In this document: one piece after another, positions 7,824 to 16,405 of the stretch
Position numbering within the stretch: position 1 is the first letter of the stretch
How the letters are laid out: the number at the start of each line of letters is the position of its first letter
From: Candidatus Aminicenantota bacterium
GTDB lineage: Bacteria > Acidobacteriota > Aminicenantia > UBA2199
NCBI GenBank assembly: GCA_026393775.1
Contig: JAPKZM010000325.1
Span: 1 to 31,073 of the forward strand
Direction: 5' to 3'
Length of the DNA: 31,073 nucleotides
Notes under the pieces: model-generated
Told to the model about the DNA's origin: nothing
The model's database searches: none
The model's input: the letters and a program-made list of their open reading frames with translations, nothing else
Position numbers and translations under genes: made by a program

Positions 7824-8989
7824 GATCCGTCTCCCTTGGCCAGCTCGACCACCCGGCGGACCGCGTCGGCCAGCTCGCCTTCGGTAATGAAATTCAATTG
7901 CGACTCGCGCAAAATCCTCATGCCCTCTTCTTCGTTGGTGCCGACCAGGCGGATGACGATGGGGATGCGGATATCCATCCCCCTTACCGCGTGGACGATG
8001 CCGTTGGCAACCAGGTCTGTACGCACGATGCCGCCGAAGATATTGACCAGCACGGCCTTGACCTTTGGATCTGCCAAAAGGATCTTAAACGCTTCCTTTA
8101 CCCGCTCGGCCGACGTGGCGCCGCCGACATCGAGGAAATTGGCCGGTTCGCCGCCATAATACTTGATAATGTCCATGGTGGCCATGGCCAGGCCGGCGCC
8201 ATTGACCATGCAACCGATATTGCCGTCCAAACGGATATAGTTCAGCTCATATTTCGAGGCTTCCACCTCCAGGGGCTCTTCTTCAAAAACATCGCGCCAG
8301 GCCGCGATTTCGGGATGGCGAAAGAGCGCGTTATCATCAAAAGTAACCTTGGCGTCCAAGGCGATCACGTCGTCTTTGCCGGTGATGATCAGGGGATTGA
8401 TCTCCGCCAGCGACATGTCCGTTTTCATGAAAAGTTCGTACAAATGGGTCAGCAATTGTGAAAAATTTTTCTGCTGGACTTTGCTCAGACCGAGCTTGAA
8501 GGCGAGATTGCGTATATGGCAGTCGGCCAGCCCGGTGACCGGATGAACATACTCCTGATAAATCGCCTGGGGATTTTCCTGCGCTACCGCCTCGATTTCC
8601 ATCCCGCCCTGGGCGGAAGCGATGATCACCGGCATCTCCTTTTCGCGGTCAATGATGATGGCCACATAGAGCTCGCGACGGATGTCCAATCCCTGCTCGA
8701 CCAGGAGTTTTCGCACCAGCTTGCCCTGGGGACCGGTTTGGCGGTTGACCAGCGTCATGCCCAGGATTTCCCCGACATATTTTTCCGCTTCGGGGCGGCT
8801 GCGGGCCAACTTGATGCCCCCGGCTTTTCCCCGGCCGCCGGCATGCACTTGCGCCTTGATAACGCACGGATAGCCAAGTTTTTCGGCCGCGGCCAGCGCC
8901 ACTTGCGCCGTGGCGGCGACTTCTCCGTCAGGCACCGGCACGCCGGAGCTTCGGAAAAGATCCTTGGCCTGATATTCATGTATTTTCAC
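7811..8989 (-). CDS. sucC: Succinyl-CoA ligase (ADP-forming) beta subunit
   Basis: 392 residues (E. coli SucC is 388). The start is a GTG at 8989 with AGGAG seven bases upstream, giving the canonical opening KIHEYQAKDLF; longer upstream starts would intrude into the fumarase gene. The ATP-grasp N-terminal part shows VIKAQVHAGGRGKAGGIKLA and ASAQGGMEIEAVA. The C-terminal ligase-CoA domain shows GNIGCMVNGAGLAMATMD, FLDVGGATSAERVKEAF and NIFGGIVRTDLVA. It binds nucleotide and succinate while SucD carries CoA and the phosphohistidine. The spacing is 10 bases after the fumarase subunit, with a 13-base overlap into sucD. Confidence 0.96.
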   Translation of the reverse strand: MKIHEYQAKDLFRSSGVPVPDGEVAATAQVALAAAEKLGYPCVIKAQVHAGGRGKAGGIKLARSRPEAEKYVGEILGMTLVNRQTGPQGKLVRKLLVEQGLDIRRELYVAIIIDREKEMPVIIASAQGGMEIEAVAQENPQAIYQEYVHPVTGLADCHIRNLAFKLGLSKVQQKNFSQLLTHLYELFMKTDMSLAEINPLIITGKDDVIALDAKVTFDDNALFRHPEIAAWRDVFEEEPLEVEASKYELNYIRLDGNIGCMVNGAGLAMATMDIIKYYGGEPANFLDVGGATSAERVKEAFKILLADPKVKAVLVNIFGGIVRTDLVANGIVHAVRGMDIRIPIVIRLVGTNEEEGMRILRESQLNFITEGELADAVRRVVELAKGDGSCPF

Positions 8990-8999
8990 GAATGGACTC

Positions 9000-9557
9000 C
9001 TACTTTCTTTCGTAGAGCTTGCGGCCCTCTTCGTATATGTCGCCCCCATACATGTCGTTGATCACCTGGGCCGGAAAATCCTCCACTTCCAGCTTTTGGA
9101 TGGCCTCGGGGCCCAGTTCGGGATAGGCTATCACGTCGGCCTTCTTGATGCTCTTGGAAACCAGAGCGGCGGCGCCGCCGGTCACGGCCAGGTAGACCGC
9201 CTTGTATTTCATTAATGATTGCTTGACTTCGGCGTTGCGCGATCCCTTGCCGATCGAAGCTTTCAAGCCAAGCTCATACAACTTGGGGGCGAAGGCGTCC
9301 ATGCGATAGCTGGTGGTCGGCCCCGCCGATCCGATCGGTTTCCCCGGCCGGGCCGGAGTGGGGCCCACGTAAAAAATGATCTGCCCCTGCAAGGCGAAAG
9401 GAAGTTTTTCGCCGTGCTGGATCAGGTCGAACAACTTCTTGTGCGCGGCATCGCGTCCGGTATAAATGGTCCCGTTGATGAGCACATCGTCCCCGGCTTT
9501 CAATTGAGCAATCACGTCATCGGTCAAGGGAGTGGAAATCTTTTTCGCTTGTGTCAC
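9000..9557 (-). CDS. Fumarate hydratase class I, C-terminal (beta) subunit
   Basis: 185 residues, the length of the stand-alone beta subunit of two-part class I fumarases. Family motifs are intact: LTDDVIAQLKAGDDVLINGTIYTGRDAAHKKL, GQIIFYVGPTPARPGKPIGSAGPTTSYRMD, IGKGSRN and YLAVTGGAAALVSKSI. This swivelling domain closes over the active site, while the oxygen-labile 4Fe-4S cluster belongs to the alpha subunit, which is not encoded anywhere in this window. The partner must lie elsewhere, or the unit is incomplete. The tartrate dehydratase beta subunit is the main alternative, but the tight linkage to sucCD (10-base gap) favours fumarase. It starts at the ATG at 9557, nine bases after the preceding stop. 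Confidence 0.87.
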   Translation of the reverse strand: MTQAKKISTPLTDDVIAQLKAGDDVLINGTIYTGRDAAHKKLFDLIQHGEKLPFALQGQIIFYVGPTPARPGKPIGSAGPTTSYRMDAFAPKLYELGLKASIGKGSRNAEVKQSLMKYKAVYLAVTGGAAALVSKSIKKADVIAYPELGPEAIQKLEVEDFPAQVINDMYGGDIYEEGRKLYERK

Positions 9558-9566
9558 GGGTTCCTC

Positions 9567-11576
9567 CTAGATGGCTTTTTGAAAGACTTTGTAATTATTG
9601 AATTCATCGCTGGCCTTGATGAACAACACCCGGGAATCCCTCCTTCCGGCCAGGCTGAAATTGAATTTTTCACTTTTGGAATCGATGACCGTGTCCTCGG
9701 GGAAAATGGGGAACCATTCCTTGCCGTCGAGGGAGTAAACGACCATGGCCAGCACCGAGCTTTCGTCGCTGACGGTGAAACTGATGCTGCCGCCGTTGGC
9801 CAGAAAACCGGTCATGACCGGCGCGGTGGAATCGATGATGAAGGGAGACGAGATTTTGACTGCGCTCTTGCTCTCGGCCGGAGGGTTGTCCTGGGCGTCG
9901 CTCGCCTGCACTTTCAGGAGATATTTCCCGTCTTCGAAGAGCTCGGTATCGAGGTACTGCCAATCTTCCGCGATCTTGTCGCGGATCCGCACCCACTCGC
10001 CGCCCGGAAGCTTCTGCAGGAACAGGCTGAAATTCAAGCGGTCCTGGTTGGGATCCGAAGCAAGCCAGCTCAGATGCAGATACTTCTTGGGCGGATTGCT
10101 GTCGGGAACAGGGGGCTTCTCAGCGGCTTTACGGATGGTGATCTGACTGATCTGGGGCTTCAGATTGTTTTCCAAGTAATAGATCCGGTAGCCGTTCAGG
10201 AACGGCGTTTCGCTGGGAATGCTCGAATTGAGCACGATCTTGGTCTGCAGGAAGCGGTAGCCATTCAGGTTGATGCTCGAATTGTCGGGATCGCTGAACG
10301 GCGCCGACCAGCTTGTCCATGATTTGTCCGGATTATCCGAATTTCCCAGCCGTACTGAAAAGGAAACGGTTGTTTGTTTGCCAAGTTCGGCATTCCAGGC
10401 GATGCGTCCGAAACGGGATTGAATGCCGGCGTCCAGAATCTCGGAATAGTACGTCCCCAAGGCGTTGAGGCCGTTTTCCACCTGGGTGATGCCGGCCGTA
10501 TTATTCGCGATCAGGACATACCCCTTGCTGTTGGCCACGATCCTGAATACCTGGGCCGAATCGTTTTCGTAAACTTGTGAAAAACTCCCGTTTTTGTTCA
10601 CGCGATACACCCGACCCGAATTGCCGGTGCCAATGATGATCGCCTGCGCGGCGGGGTCGAAATACAGGGCATAGATGAGTTCTTCCGTTGAAGACCAAAG
10701 GGCTTCTACGCTGCCATCAGGCTGCAGGCAGTACAGGATGCTTTTTTCCTTGATCTTTTCCTCTTCCTCGCTCTCTTTTTTCGAAAAAAGCGGACCCATT
10801 TCAATTTCCTTGGAAACTTTCGGGGTCAGGAGGTTCCTTACCGCGGCGAAATAGATGTTTCCCTCATTGTCGGTCGTGATCCCTTTGATCTCCTCCAATG
10901 GAGAGTCGAAAAGGGCCTTGGTCTTCCGGTTTTTAATCTCATAGAGAATGCCGCGGTCGCCGCTGCCGGCCAGGATGGAGTTGTCTGGCCCGATGTAAAG
11001 ACTGGAAATGTGAGAGTCTTCGGCCGTGAAAATATTCTCCACTTCGCCGGTTTTATGGATGCTGTACACGGCGCCGGTATTGCCCAGGGCGCAGATGACA
11101 TTGCCCATCCCGTCTTCCTTCAGGTCCCAGATGAATTTTTCGTCGGGGTTGAAGAGTTCGCTCACCTTCTTATCCTTGCCGATGCGCAACACCCTGCCGT
11201 TGGGAGAAGTGCCGGCGATCACATCGCCATTTGCGGTTACCAGCAGGGCGTAGACGTCGAGCTGTTCGCCCTTGAAAATCATTTCACTTTTCCCGGCGCC
11301 GTCGATCCTGTACACGGCGGCATTATGGCCGGTTCCCACGTACAGGTCCCCGTTTTTGGCCGCGGCTGCCGAAAAATAAAATTCCTCGTCCGGCCCGGCC
11401 AGATTCCTCGTCTTCGGTCCGAGCAGCAATCTGCCCTCGCTGTCCACGCTGACATTTTGAAAATTTCCCTTTTGGAAATTATTGAATTCCTGCTTGTTGA
11501 ACTGCTTAACCTTGGCCGCTTCCAGTCCGATTCCCAAGGTGCTGATGACCAAAAGAGCGAGCGCTTTATGATTCAT
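9567..11576 (-). CDS. Exported beta-propeller protein with C-terminal Ig/FnIII-like domain
   Basis: 669 residues. The N-terminal signal peptide (MNHKALALLVISTLGIGLEA) indicates export. About residues 60-360 hold six or seven repeated blades of the type 'G-x-I-Y-x-G-T-x-x-x-G-x-V-Y-R-I' (GDLYVGTGHNAAVYRI, GDVIAGTSPNGRVLRI, GNVICALGNTGAVYSI, NSILAGSGDRGILYEI, AIIIGTGNSGRVYRV), a beta-propeller of the NHL/PQQ-like kind. After about residue 390 there are beta-sandwich segments, one fibronectin-like (DNPPAESKSAVKISSPFIIDSTAPVM split across strands). No catalytic motif was seen. It overlaps the S55-protease-like gene by 11 bases, with ribosome-binding site AGAGG, so the two exported proteins probably work together. 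Specific function unknown. Confidence 0.8.
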   Translation of the reverse strand: MNHKALALLVISTLGIGLEAAKVKQFNKQEFNNFQKGNFQNVSVDSEGRLLLGPKTRNLAGPDEEFYFSAAAAKNGDLYVGTGHNAAVYRIDGAGKSEMIFKGEQLDVYALLVTANGDVIAGTSPNGRVLRIGKDKKVSELFNPDEKFIWDLKEDGMGNVICALGNTGAVYSIHKTGEVENIFTAEDSHISSLYIGPDNSILAGSGDRGILYEIKNRKTKALFDSPLEEIKGITTDNEGNIYFAAVRNLLTPKVSKEIEMGPLFSKKESEEEEKIKEKSILYCLQPDGSVEALWSSTEELIYALYFDPAAQAIIIGTGNSGRVYRVNKNGSFSQVYENDSAQVFRIVANSKGYVLIANNTAGITQVENGLNALGTYYSEILDAGIQSRFGRIAWNAELGKQTTVSFSVRLGNSDNPDKSWTSWSAPFSDPDNSSINLNGYRFLQTKIVLNSSIPSETPFLNGYRIYYLENNLKPQISQITIRKAAEKPPVPDSNPPKKYLHLSWLASDPNQDRLNFSLFLQKLPGGEWVRIRDKIAEDWQYLDTELFEDGKYLLKVQASDAQDNPPAESKSAVKISSPFIIDSTAPVMTGFLANGGSISFTVSDESSVLAMVVYSLDGKEWFPIFPEDTVIDSKSEKFNFSLAGRRDSRVLFIKASDEFNNYKVFQKAI

Positions 11577-13347
11577 TTTTCCTCTCTTTGACGGTTAATT
11601 TGAAAATCTTTTTCCCGCTGACGACGGTGGGGATCTCATACTGGTATTCGGCGATGGTCGATATTTGCATGTTGGCCTGATCCTTGGAAATGGAATTGAA
11701 GAACAGGACATTGCTCATGCTGGACGGCAGGTAAGGATACTCGAAGCCATTGATGAAAATCCCCTGCGCCGGGACGAAGATTTTCAGGTAAATGCGGTTA
11801 TTCTTACGGATATTGTTGATGGCCCGGATCAGGGCATTCAGCTTGTTCGGGAAATAAACTGTTTTGATGAACTTGGTATCAAACTCGGTCACTTCCACGG
11901 CATCGGCGGCCATCAGGTAAAAAATCGATCCCGGCTTCAGGCTTGGAGTTTTGATGGAGACCTGCTCTTCGAAATTATCGCCTTTTTCATTTTTCAGGAA
12001 CATGCGAATCGCGATCGGCTCTTCCGGCAGGTAGGCGTTCTTGTCGACCAGGACATTTTCCAACTCGGCTTTCTTGATGGTCTCCCGGCCGCTGATTTCA
12101 AAATCCATTTTTTGGATTTTTACGTTTTTCTCCTTGCTGTTCATCAAAAAATAATTGATGGTCATCACCAATGTGGAAAATTCATCAAAGGCGGCCGTGC
12201 CGCTGAAAAGATCGTTGAGGACCACGTTGTCCTCATTTTCAATAAAAATCTTTCCGCTCACGGTGATGGACTGGAAGCCGTATTCTTGGTACTCGGCCAG
12301 CAGGGCGCTCAGCAGCGACATGTAGGTGAGCGCCGGTGTCAGCAGCGGATGGCTGACCAGTTCCAGGTTGAATACCTTGTTGCGGTTTTTCAAAAATATC
12401 TTCAACGGGATCATGTAGGGCGTCTTGCCCAGCTCGGCTTGAACGCCGGAAAAACGGTCCTGCTGGACGGCGCCGACCATGTTCCGGGTCACCGCCAGCT
12501 TGAAGGATCTTTCGTAGGAAGGGACGACGGAAATGATCTCCGCCCGGTGCAGGGGGAAATCGACCGTGCCGAGGTTGAAAAACGGATGGCCGAAAATATA
12601 CGCTTTCTTGCCGTCGACATGGGTCACCGTGCCGGTCGCGGCGTACATGGCGTCGCCGCGGATCAGGGGAATGGAAACGGCGTCGGCCGGGCGTACGGTG
12701 AACAACTCCTCGTTGAGCTTTTTCTTGCCGACGTCCTTGCCGATGCTGTGATCCTGCAGCGGCACGAACACATCCTGGAGCATCGCGACCGCTTCCGGGC
12801 GCAAGCCCCGGCTGCTGGAAAAAAGCTTGATCGGCAGCATGTCCCTGACCGGAGACGAATTCATGCGGCTGAGCAGCTGGTTGCGGATCGCCTCGGCCAC
12901 GCGCTTGACGTTTTCCTTGCTGAAATCGATCTTGATGTCGGAAATTTCCACGCTAGCGGTGGGAGCGCTGTAGGCCGAAGTCTGCAGAATGTCTTCGATC
13001 GGCGTGATGCCGGCGATCGGTTTTCTGGAAAAATTGCTCAGGCCGTAGGACACGGAACCTATGAGTTTTCCGTCTATATAGGCCGGGCTGCCGCTCATGC
13101 CCTCGATGACGCCGCCATCGAGCAGTTCCGGAGCGAAAAGCTCGGCCACGATCATGTTCTTGTCGGAAACGAACTTGTCGAGTATCCCCAGCACCTTGAA
13201 CTTGAACGTTTCAATGGTGCTGCCCTTGAAAATGGTCTTGCCTTCACCTTCCATCCCGGGCTTGATCTCGGACAGTTTCATGAATTCCATCGCCGGCAGG
13301 AGGGACGCCAGACCCAGCCAGAGGATCAGTAGCATGTTTTTTTTCAT
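11566..13347 (-). CDS. SpoIVB/S55-type peptidase domain protein, exported
   Basis: 593 residues from the ATG at 13347 (GGGGAG upstream; a signal peptide MKKNMLLILWLGLASLLPA starts here). Residues about 23-30 read LSEIKPGM, then EGKTIFKGSTIETFKFKVLGIL, then GGVIEGMSGSPAYIDGKLIGSVSYG, the S55 signature, with the probable nucleophile Ser85 in GMSGSP. A second conserved block GTVTHVDGKKAYIFGHPFFNLGTVDFPL carries His254. The rest (about residues 330-593) is beta-rich and of unknown fold. B. subtilis SpoIVB is a signalling serine protease; here sporulation is not implied. It heads the unit with a propeller protein, so processing or assembly of envelope proteins is plausible inference. Whether it is proteolytically active is unproven. 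Confidence 0.83.
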   Translation of the reverse strand: MKKNMLLILWLGLASLLPAMEFMKLSEIKPGMEGEGKTIFKGSTIETFKFKVLGILDKFVSDKNMIVAELFAPELLDGGVIEGMSGSPAYIDGKLIGSVSYGLSNFSRKPIAGITPIEDILQTSAYSAPTASVEISDIKIDFSKENVKRVAEAIRNQLLSRMNSSPVRDMLPIKLFSSSRGLRPEAVAMLQDVFVPLQDHSIGKDVGKKKLNEELFTVRPADAVSIPLIRGDAMYAATGTVTHVDGKKAYIFGHPFFNLGTVDFPLHRAEIISVVPSYERSFKLAVTRNMVGAVQQDRFSGVQAELGKTPYMIPLKIFLKNRNKVFNLELVSHPLLTPALTYMSLLSALLAEYQEYGFQSITVSGKIFIENEDNVVLNDLFSGTAAFDEFSTLVMTINYFLMNSKEKNVKIQKMDFEISGRETIKKAELENVLVDKNAYLPEEPIAIRMFLKNEKGDNFEEQVSIKTPSLKPGSIFYLMAADAVEVTEFDTKFIKTVYFPNKLNALIRAINNIRKNNRIYLKIFVPAQGIFINGFEYPYLPSSMSNVLFFNSISKDQANMQISTIAEYQYEIPTVVSGKKIFKLTVKERKNES

Positions 13348-13430
13348 TTTTGCTCCCCAAAACGGTTGCCGGTCAGCCACTTACAGATGCAAGCTTCATC
13401 AACGACTACCCGTATTTTCTTCACCTTCAT
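13344..13430 (-). CDS. Possible 28-residue leader ORF coupled to the S55-type gene
   Basis: A minus-strand ATG at 13430 opens 28 codons ending in a TGA that overlaps the ATG of the S55-type gene (ATGA at 13347-13344). The peptide starts MKVKKIRVVV and contains CIC in mid-sequence. It lies inside the predicted leader of that gene, downstream of a good promoter. Only a purine-rich stretch precedes it, with no clear Shine-Dalgarno, so it could be chance. If translated it would couple expression of the downstream gene. Confidence 0.3.
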   Translation of the reverse strand: MKVKKIRVVVDEACICKWLTGNRFGEQK

Positions 13431-13464
13431 TTCTTTTTTTTATGATCCTTTGCCTTCAGGGGCC

Positions 13465-13493
13465 ATCATAATCAAAATGCAACAAAAAATCAA
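13465..13493 (-). promoter_or_regulatory. Predicted promoter of the S55/propeller/fumarase/sucCD unit
   Basis: On the minus strand TTGATT (13493-13488), a 17-base spacer and TATGAT (13470-13465). The predicted start is about 13458, giving a leader of about 110 bases before 13347, unusually long for this window, containing the small coupled ORF. Confidence 0.55.
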
Positions 13494-13499
13494 GTGAAC

Positions 13500-13512
13500 G
13501 CCCGCCCCGGGC
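13500..13512 (-). terminator. Weak terminator-like hairpin after the LptC-like gene
   Basis: GCCCG-GGG-CGGGC on the minus strand, just after the stop at 13519. The following T-rich stretch (TTGATTTTTTG) starts only after about eight intervening bases and overlaps the next promoter, so termination would be inefficient. Confidence 0.3.
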
Positions 13513-13518
13513 ACCCGC

Positions 13519-15396
13519 CTATGGCCGGTCGGGATGGATGATGGTCTCGGCCCGCTCCTGCTGGCTTGAGACCGTAATTTCATTCGAGTTCAAATTCAAG
13601 AGCAATTCCCGGCCTTTGGTCGTACCGGCATCCTTCCTGGTGATCTGGGCGGAATTCTTGAACCAGATGATTTTTTTGCGGTACGGCCATTGCAACAGCC
13701 CCGATCTTCCGGACAGGTTCTCCTTGCTGAAAGTCACATTGTCCCTGGCCGAGATATTTTCCAATTGATTGCCGCGATCGAAACTCAATTCGATCTGACG
13801 GCCGTTGAGGGCATTTCCAGCCTGGTTGAAGCTGGCGTTGCCGGTAATGACGGCCTTGCGCTCCTCGTGATTGAAAACAATTGTCTGACCCCGCAACTCC
13901 ACCAGCTCGTTCTCGCTGAAGAATTTCAGCTGCACGTCGCCATTGCAGGTCATGCGGTTGGTCAAATTGTCTAAAAACATTTCGCCGGCGTGCAGCTCAA
14001 TGTCATCCTGGAATAGCTTGAGCTTATCCCGGAAACGTATGCTATTTCCCCCGTCAGTAATCTCCAGGGCATCAGCGGTGATGAACAAGGGCTTGCTTGA
14101 CAAAAGCACGCTTTTTTCCCCGGGCATGATCGTCGCCTTGACATTTTTCTCTGCATTCAGTCGCCGCTGCCTGGAATGGATCTTAAAATGACTGGAATTG
14201 AAGCTGTTTTTTTTATTGATAATGGTCGCATCTCTGCCGGTGACATCGATCAGAAAAAGGGCGGCATCATAATTGAGCGCCTCCGCAGTGCCCTGGAACC
14301 CTTCGGCGCTGAACTCACAGTTTTTTTTGGCTTTCATTTCAACCAGGAGGCCGTCCTGGGAATAAAAGGCTGACAAAAAGTCTCCGCTGACGGTGATGTT
14401 GTCCCGTCCGCGGCTGGTTAACGTCCCCCGGGTCAGGGTCTGCACCGTATCCAGGGTCTGGTTTTCGCTGCGTAAAAAAATCTTGGTGACTTCGGATGCG
14501 ATCTGGCCATTGTTTTTTTGATCCTGCAGGTTTATTTTCCCGGCGCCATGAACCGTTATCTGCCGTAGACGGCCTTTGGAATCATAGTCTATGCCAATAA
14601 AATCAGCGGCGATTTCTTTGCTTTGCGTGCGGCCATTTTCCCCCTCCTCCTTCAGGCTGAAAAAGCAATTGCCAACATTGGTCACGGACTGCAGATGAAC
14701 AAAACCCGTATCGAATTGCAGCGACATCCAATCGCTCCTGGCAGTCGCTCCGGCACCGCTCAGCTCACTTTTTTTCTCTAAAACCATCAAGTTATCTTTT
14801 TTTATCACCCAGAACATCTGGGTTTGGAAATCATAAGGCTGCCCGTCCCGGATCATGGTGCCCTGGCATTGAAACAGTTTCAACACCGGCAGGTTGATAT
14901 AATATTCCATTCCGGCGGCGGCCCGGCCGCTGATATCCTTCAGCTTGAAATCGACGTTTTCCCGGCTCGAAAGCAGCTCCCGGTTTTTCAGATTGAAGCT
15001 CGGGCCATCCAGGGTGAAATCACTTGAAAAAATGCGAGCCCGGCCGCGAATTTCAAAATCGTAGAAATTACGGCTGACGATCCCCGAATCGCCACTCACT
15101 TGGATATCATTTTCCAACCTGGCGGTCTTGAAGAACGTCGCGGTGATGCTCTTCATCAGCAGCCGCTCGTTGCTCAGCCGCAACGATTCCAGGCACTGGA
15201 TGGCCAATCTTTTTTGGTTGTTCTCGTCAAAATCGAAGTAGGCCAGATTCCTGCCGTCGATGGCCGGATTGGCGGCTTTCTGGCGATCGGCCCCTTTGGC
15301 ATAACGCAGCGAGAAGAATATCGCCGCAAGCAGGATGAGCAGAACCCCGACGGCCAGGAGCCGGGTAGGATGCTTAGTGAGACTTTTGCATTTCAT
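13519..15396 (-). CDS. LptC/OstA (LptA)-like LPS export protein, single-chain multi-domain
   Basis: 625 residues, about three times E. coli LptC (191) or LptA (185). One N-terminal membrane anchor (about residues 13-31, LLAVGVLLILLAAIFFSLRYA) is followed entirely by short beta strands of the OstA type: repeated 'I-x-A-D-x-x-x-x-D' and 'A-x-x-L-x-Y' turns such as KEIAADFIGIDYDSKGRLRQI, GTAEALNYDAALFLIDVTG, LFITADALEITDGG, RGQTIVFNHEERKAVITGNA and RGRELLLNLNSNEI. This is the beta-jellyroll pattern of LptC and LptA, which carry LPS across the periplasm. It looks like LptC fused to several LptA-like units. It overlaps the SGNH-like gene by 23 bases. No lptB/F/G is in the window. Confidence 0.75.
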   Translation of the reverse strand: MKCKSLTKHPTRLLAVGVLLILLAAIFFSLRYAKGADRQKAANPAIDGRNLAYFDFDENNQKRLAIQCLESLRLSNERLLMKSITATFFKTARLENDIQVSGDSGIVSRNFYDFEIRGRARIFSSDFTLDGPSFNLKNRELLSSRENVDFKLKDISGRAAAGMEYYINLPVLKLFQCQGTMIRDGQPYDFQTQMFWVIKKDNLMVLEKKSELSGAGATARSDWMSLQFDTGFVHLQSVTNVGNCFFSLKEEGENGRTQSKEIAADFIGIDYDSKGRLRQITVHGAGKINLQDQKNNGQIASEVTKIFLRSENQTLDTVQTLTRGTLTSRGRDNITVSGDFLSAFYSQDGLLVEMKAKKNCEFSAEGFQGTAEALNYDAALFLIDVTGRDATIINKKNSFNSSHFKIHSRQRRLNAEKNVKATIMPGEKSVLLSSKPLFITADALEITDGGNSIRFRDKLKLFQDDIELHAGEMFLDNLTNRMTCNGDVQLKFFSENELVELRGQTIVFNHEERKAVITGNASFNQAGNALNGRQIELSFDRGNQLENISARDNVTFSKENLSGRSGLLQWPYRKKIIWFKNSAQITRKDAGTTKGRELLLNLNSNEITVSSQQERAETIIHPDRP

Positions 15397-16405
15397 GTTC
15401 GGGCAGAACCTTGCGGAGATCTTCGATGAACAAGCGGTTTAGGACTTCGGCCCCGGCCTGGGAAAGATGGGAGTTGGTTCTGCCCCAGCCGCCGTTGATG
15501 AAGTACTCGGGATTCTTCAGATCGAACTTTTTGATGCTGTTGTAATTCAGGAAATGAACGTTGGCGTACTTTCTCTGGTAATAGCGGAAAGCGCGCAGGT
15601 ATTGGCGATGGAATTTATTGGTCCAATAGGTGCCTATGTAGTCGGGCAGGGATACCAGCAGGACGGTCACCTTGTCGCGATGCAATTCCTCCAGCAAGCG
15701 GGAGAAATAAACGCCTTCCCGGCCGGGGTATCGAAAGAAAAAGACTTTGTTATATTGAGGCGGTTTCTGGGTGACCACGTCCCCGCTGATGGTCTGGCCC
15801 AAGTAATTTCCCATCAGGGTGCAATCATGTTCGATCTGTGTGTGTTCGACCCGGCTGAGATCTTTTTGCATGGTGTTCAAAAAAGTGTTGAGCAGGTTGT
15901 CGATCTTGCCTTTGTTGGCCAACAGCATGGATACGCCGCGATTGTAATAAAGAGCGTCGATTATGTCCGGGTCGAACCTTTGCATCCAGCTCCGCCACGT
16001 CGTGATATTGTACATGAAATAATCGACCCCATAGATCACCACGCGCGGAATGCCCATCTGCTTCTTGTATTCCTGGTAGAAATAATAATTGTACATCGGC
16101 CCCTTGCCGACGAATGCCTCCTTGAATGCCTTGATCCCCAGCTGGTTGCGGATGTACAGGGGATGGATGCCGTCATAGGTGCGCGAGGTGCCGAAAATCA
16201 AGATCTGGTAGTCGCCTATCTTGCTGGCCATGGCGAACTTGTCTTTCAGCGAGTAGATGGTATTTTGCTGGTAATAAGCTGATTCCGCCCGCTGGATCAA
16301 CATAAACACCAGGCGGTCGAACAAAAAAAGCAGCAGGATGAAGCCGAGCAGCTCGCCAGCCGCCTTCAGGAACTGCTTTTTAAAATTGCATGTAAATGAA
16401 TTCAT
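15374..16405 (-). CDS. SGNH-hydrolase-like membrane-anchored protein (DltD/AlgX-type partner of MBOAT)
   Basis: 343 residues from the ATG at 16405, overlapping the MBOAT gene by 26 bases; the longer upstream reading frame is only antisense-like sequence within that gene. One N-terminal membrane helix (about residues 18-37) is followed by a periplasmic domain starting with QILIFGTSRTYDGIHPLYI, where Ser74 in GTSR fits the SGNH nucleophile block. It ends with NSHLSQAGAEVLNRLF, the 'HL...G' block with His313; the usual Asp three residues before that His appears to be Thr. Such proteins accept or transfer acyl groups delivered by a neighbouring MBOAT enzyme. No obvious Shine-Dalgarno is present, so translation is probably coupled. 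The exact substrate is unknown. Confidence 0.72.
   Translation of the reverse strand: MNSFTCNFKKQFLKAAGELLGFILLLFLFDRLVFMLIQRAESAYYQQNTIYSLKDKFAMASKIGDYQILIFGTSRTYDGIHPLYIRNQLGIKAFKEAFVGKGPMYNYYFYQEYKKQMGIPRVVIYGVDYFMYNITTWRSWMQRFDPDIIDALYYNRGVSMLLANKGKIDNLLNTFLNTMQKDLSRVEHTQIEHDCTLMGNYLGQTISGDVVTQKPPQYNKVFFFRYPGREGVYFSRLLEELHRDKVTVLLVSLPDYIGTYWTNKFHRQYLRAFRYYQRKYANVHFLNYNSIKKFDLKNPEYFINGGWGRTNSHLSQAGAEVLNRLFIEDLRKVLPEHEMQKSH

Noticed and set aside
11665..13332. 555-codon plus-strand open frame opposite the S55-type gene
   Set aside because: Antisense shadow with no ribosome-binding site or family motif, while the minus-strand frame has a signal peptide and S55 motifs.
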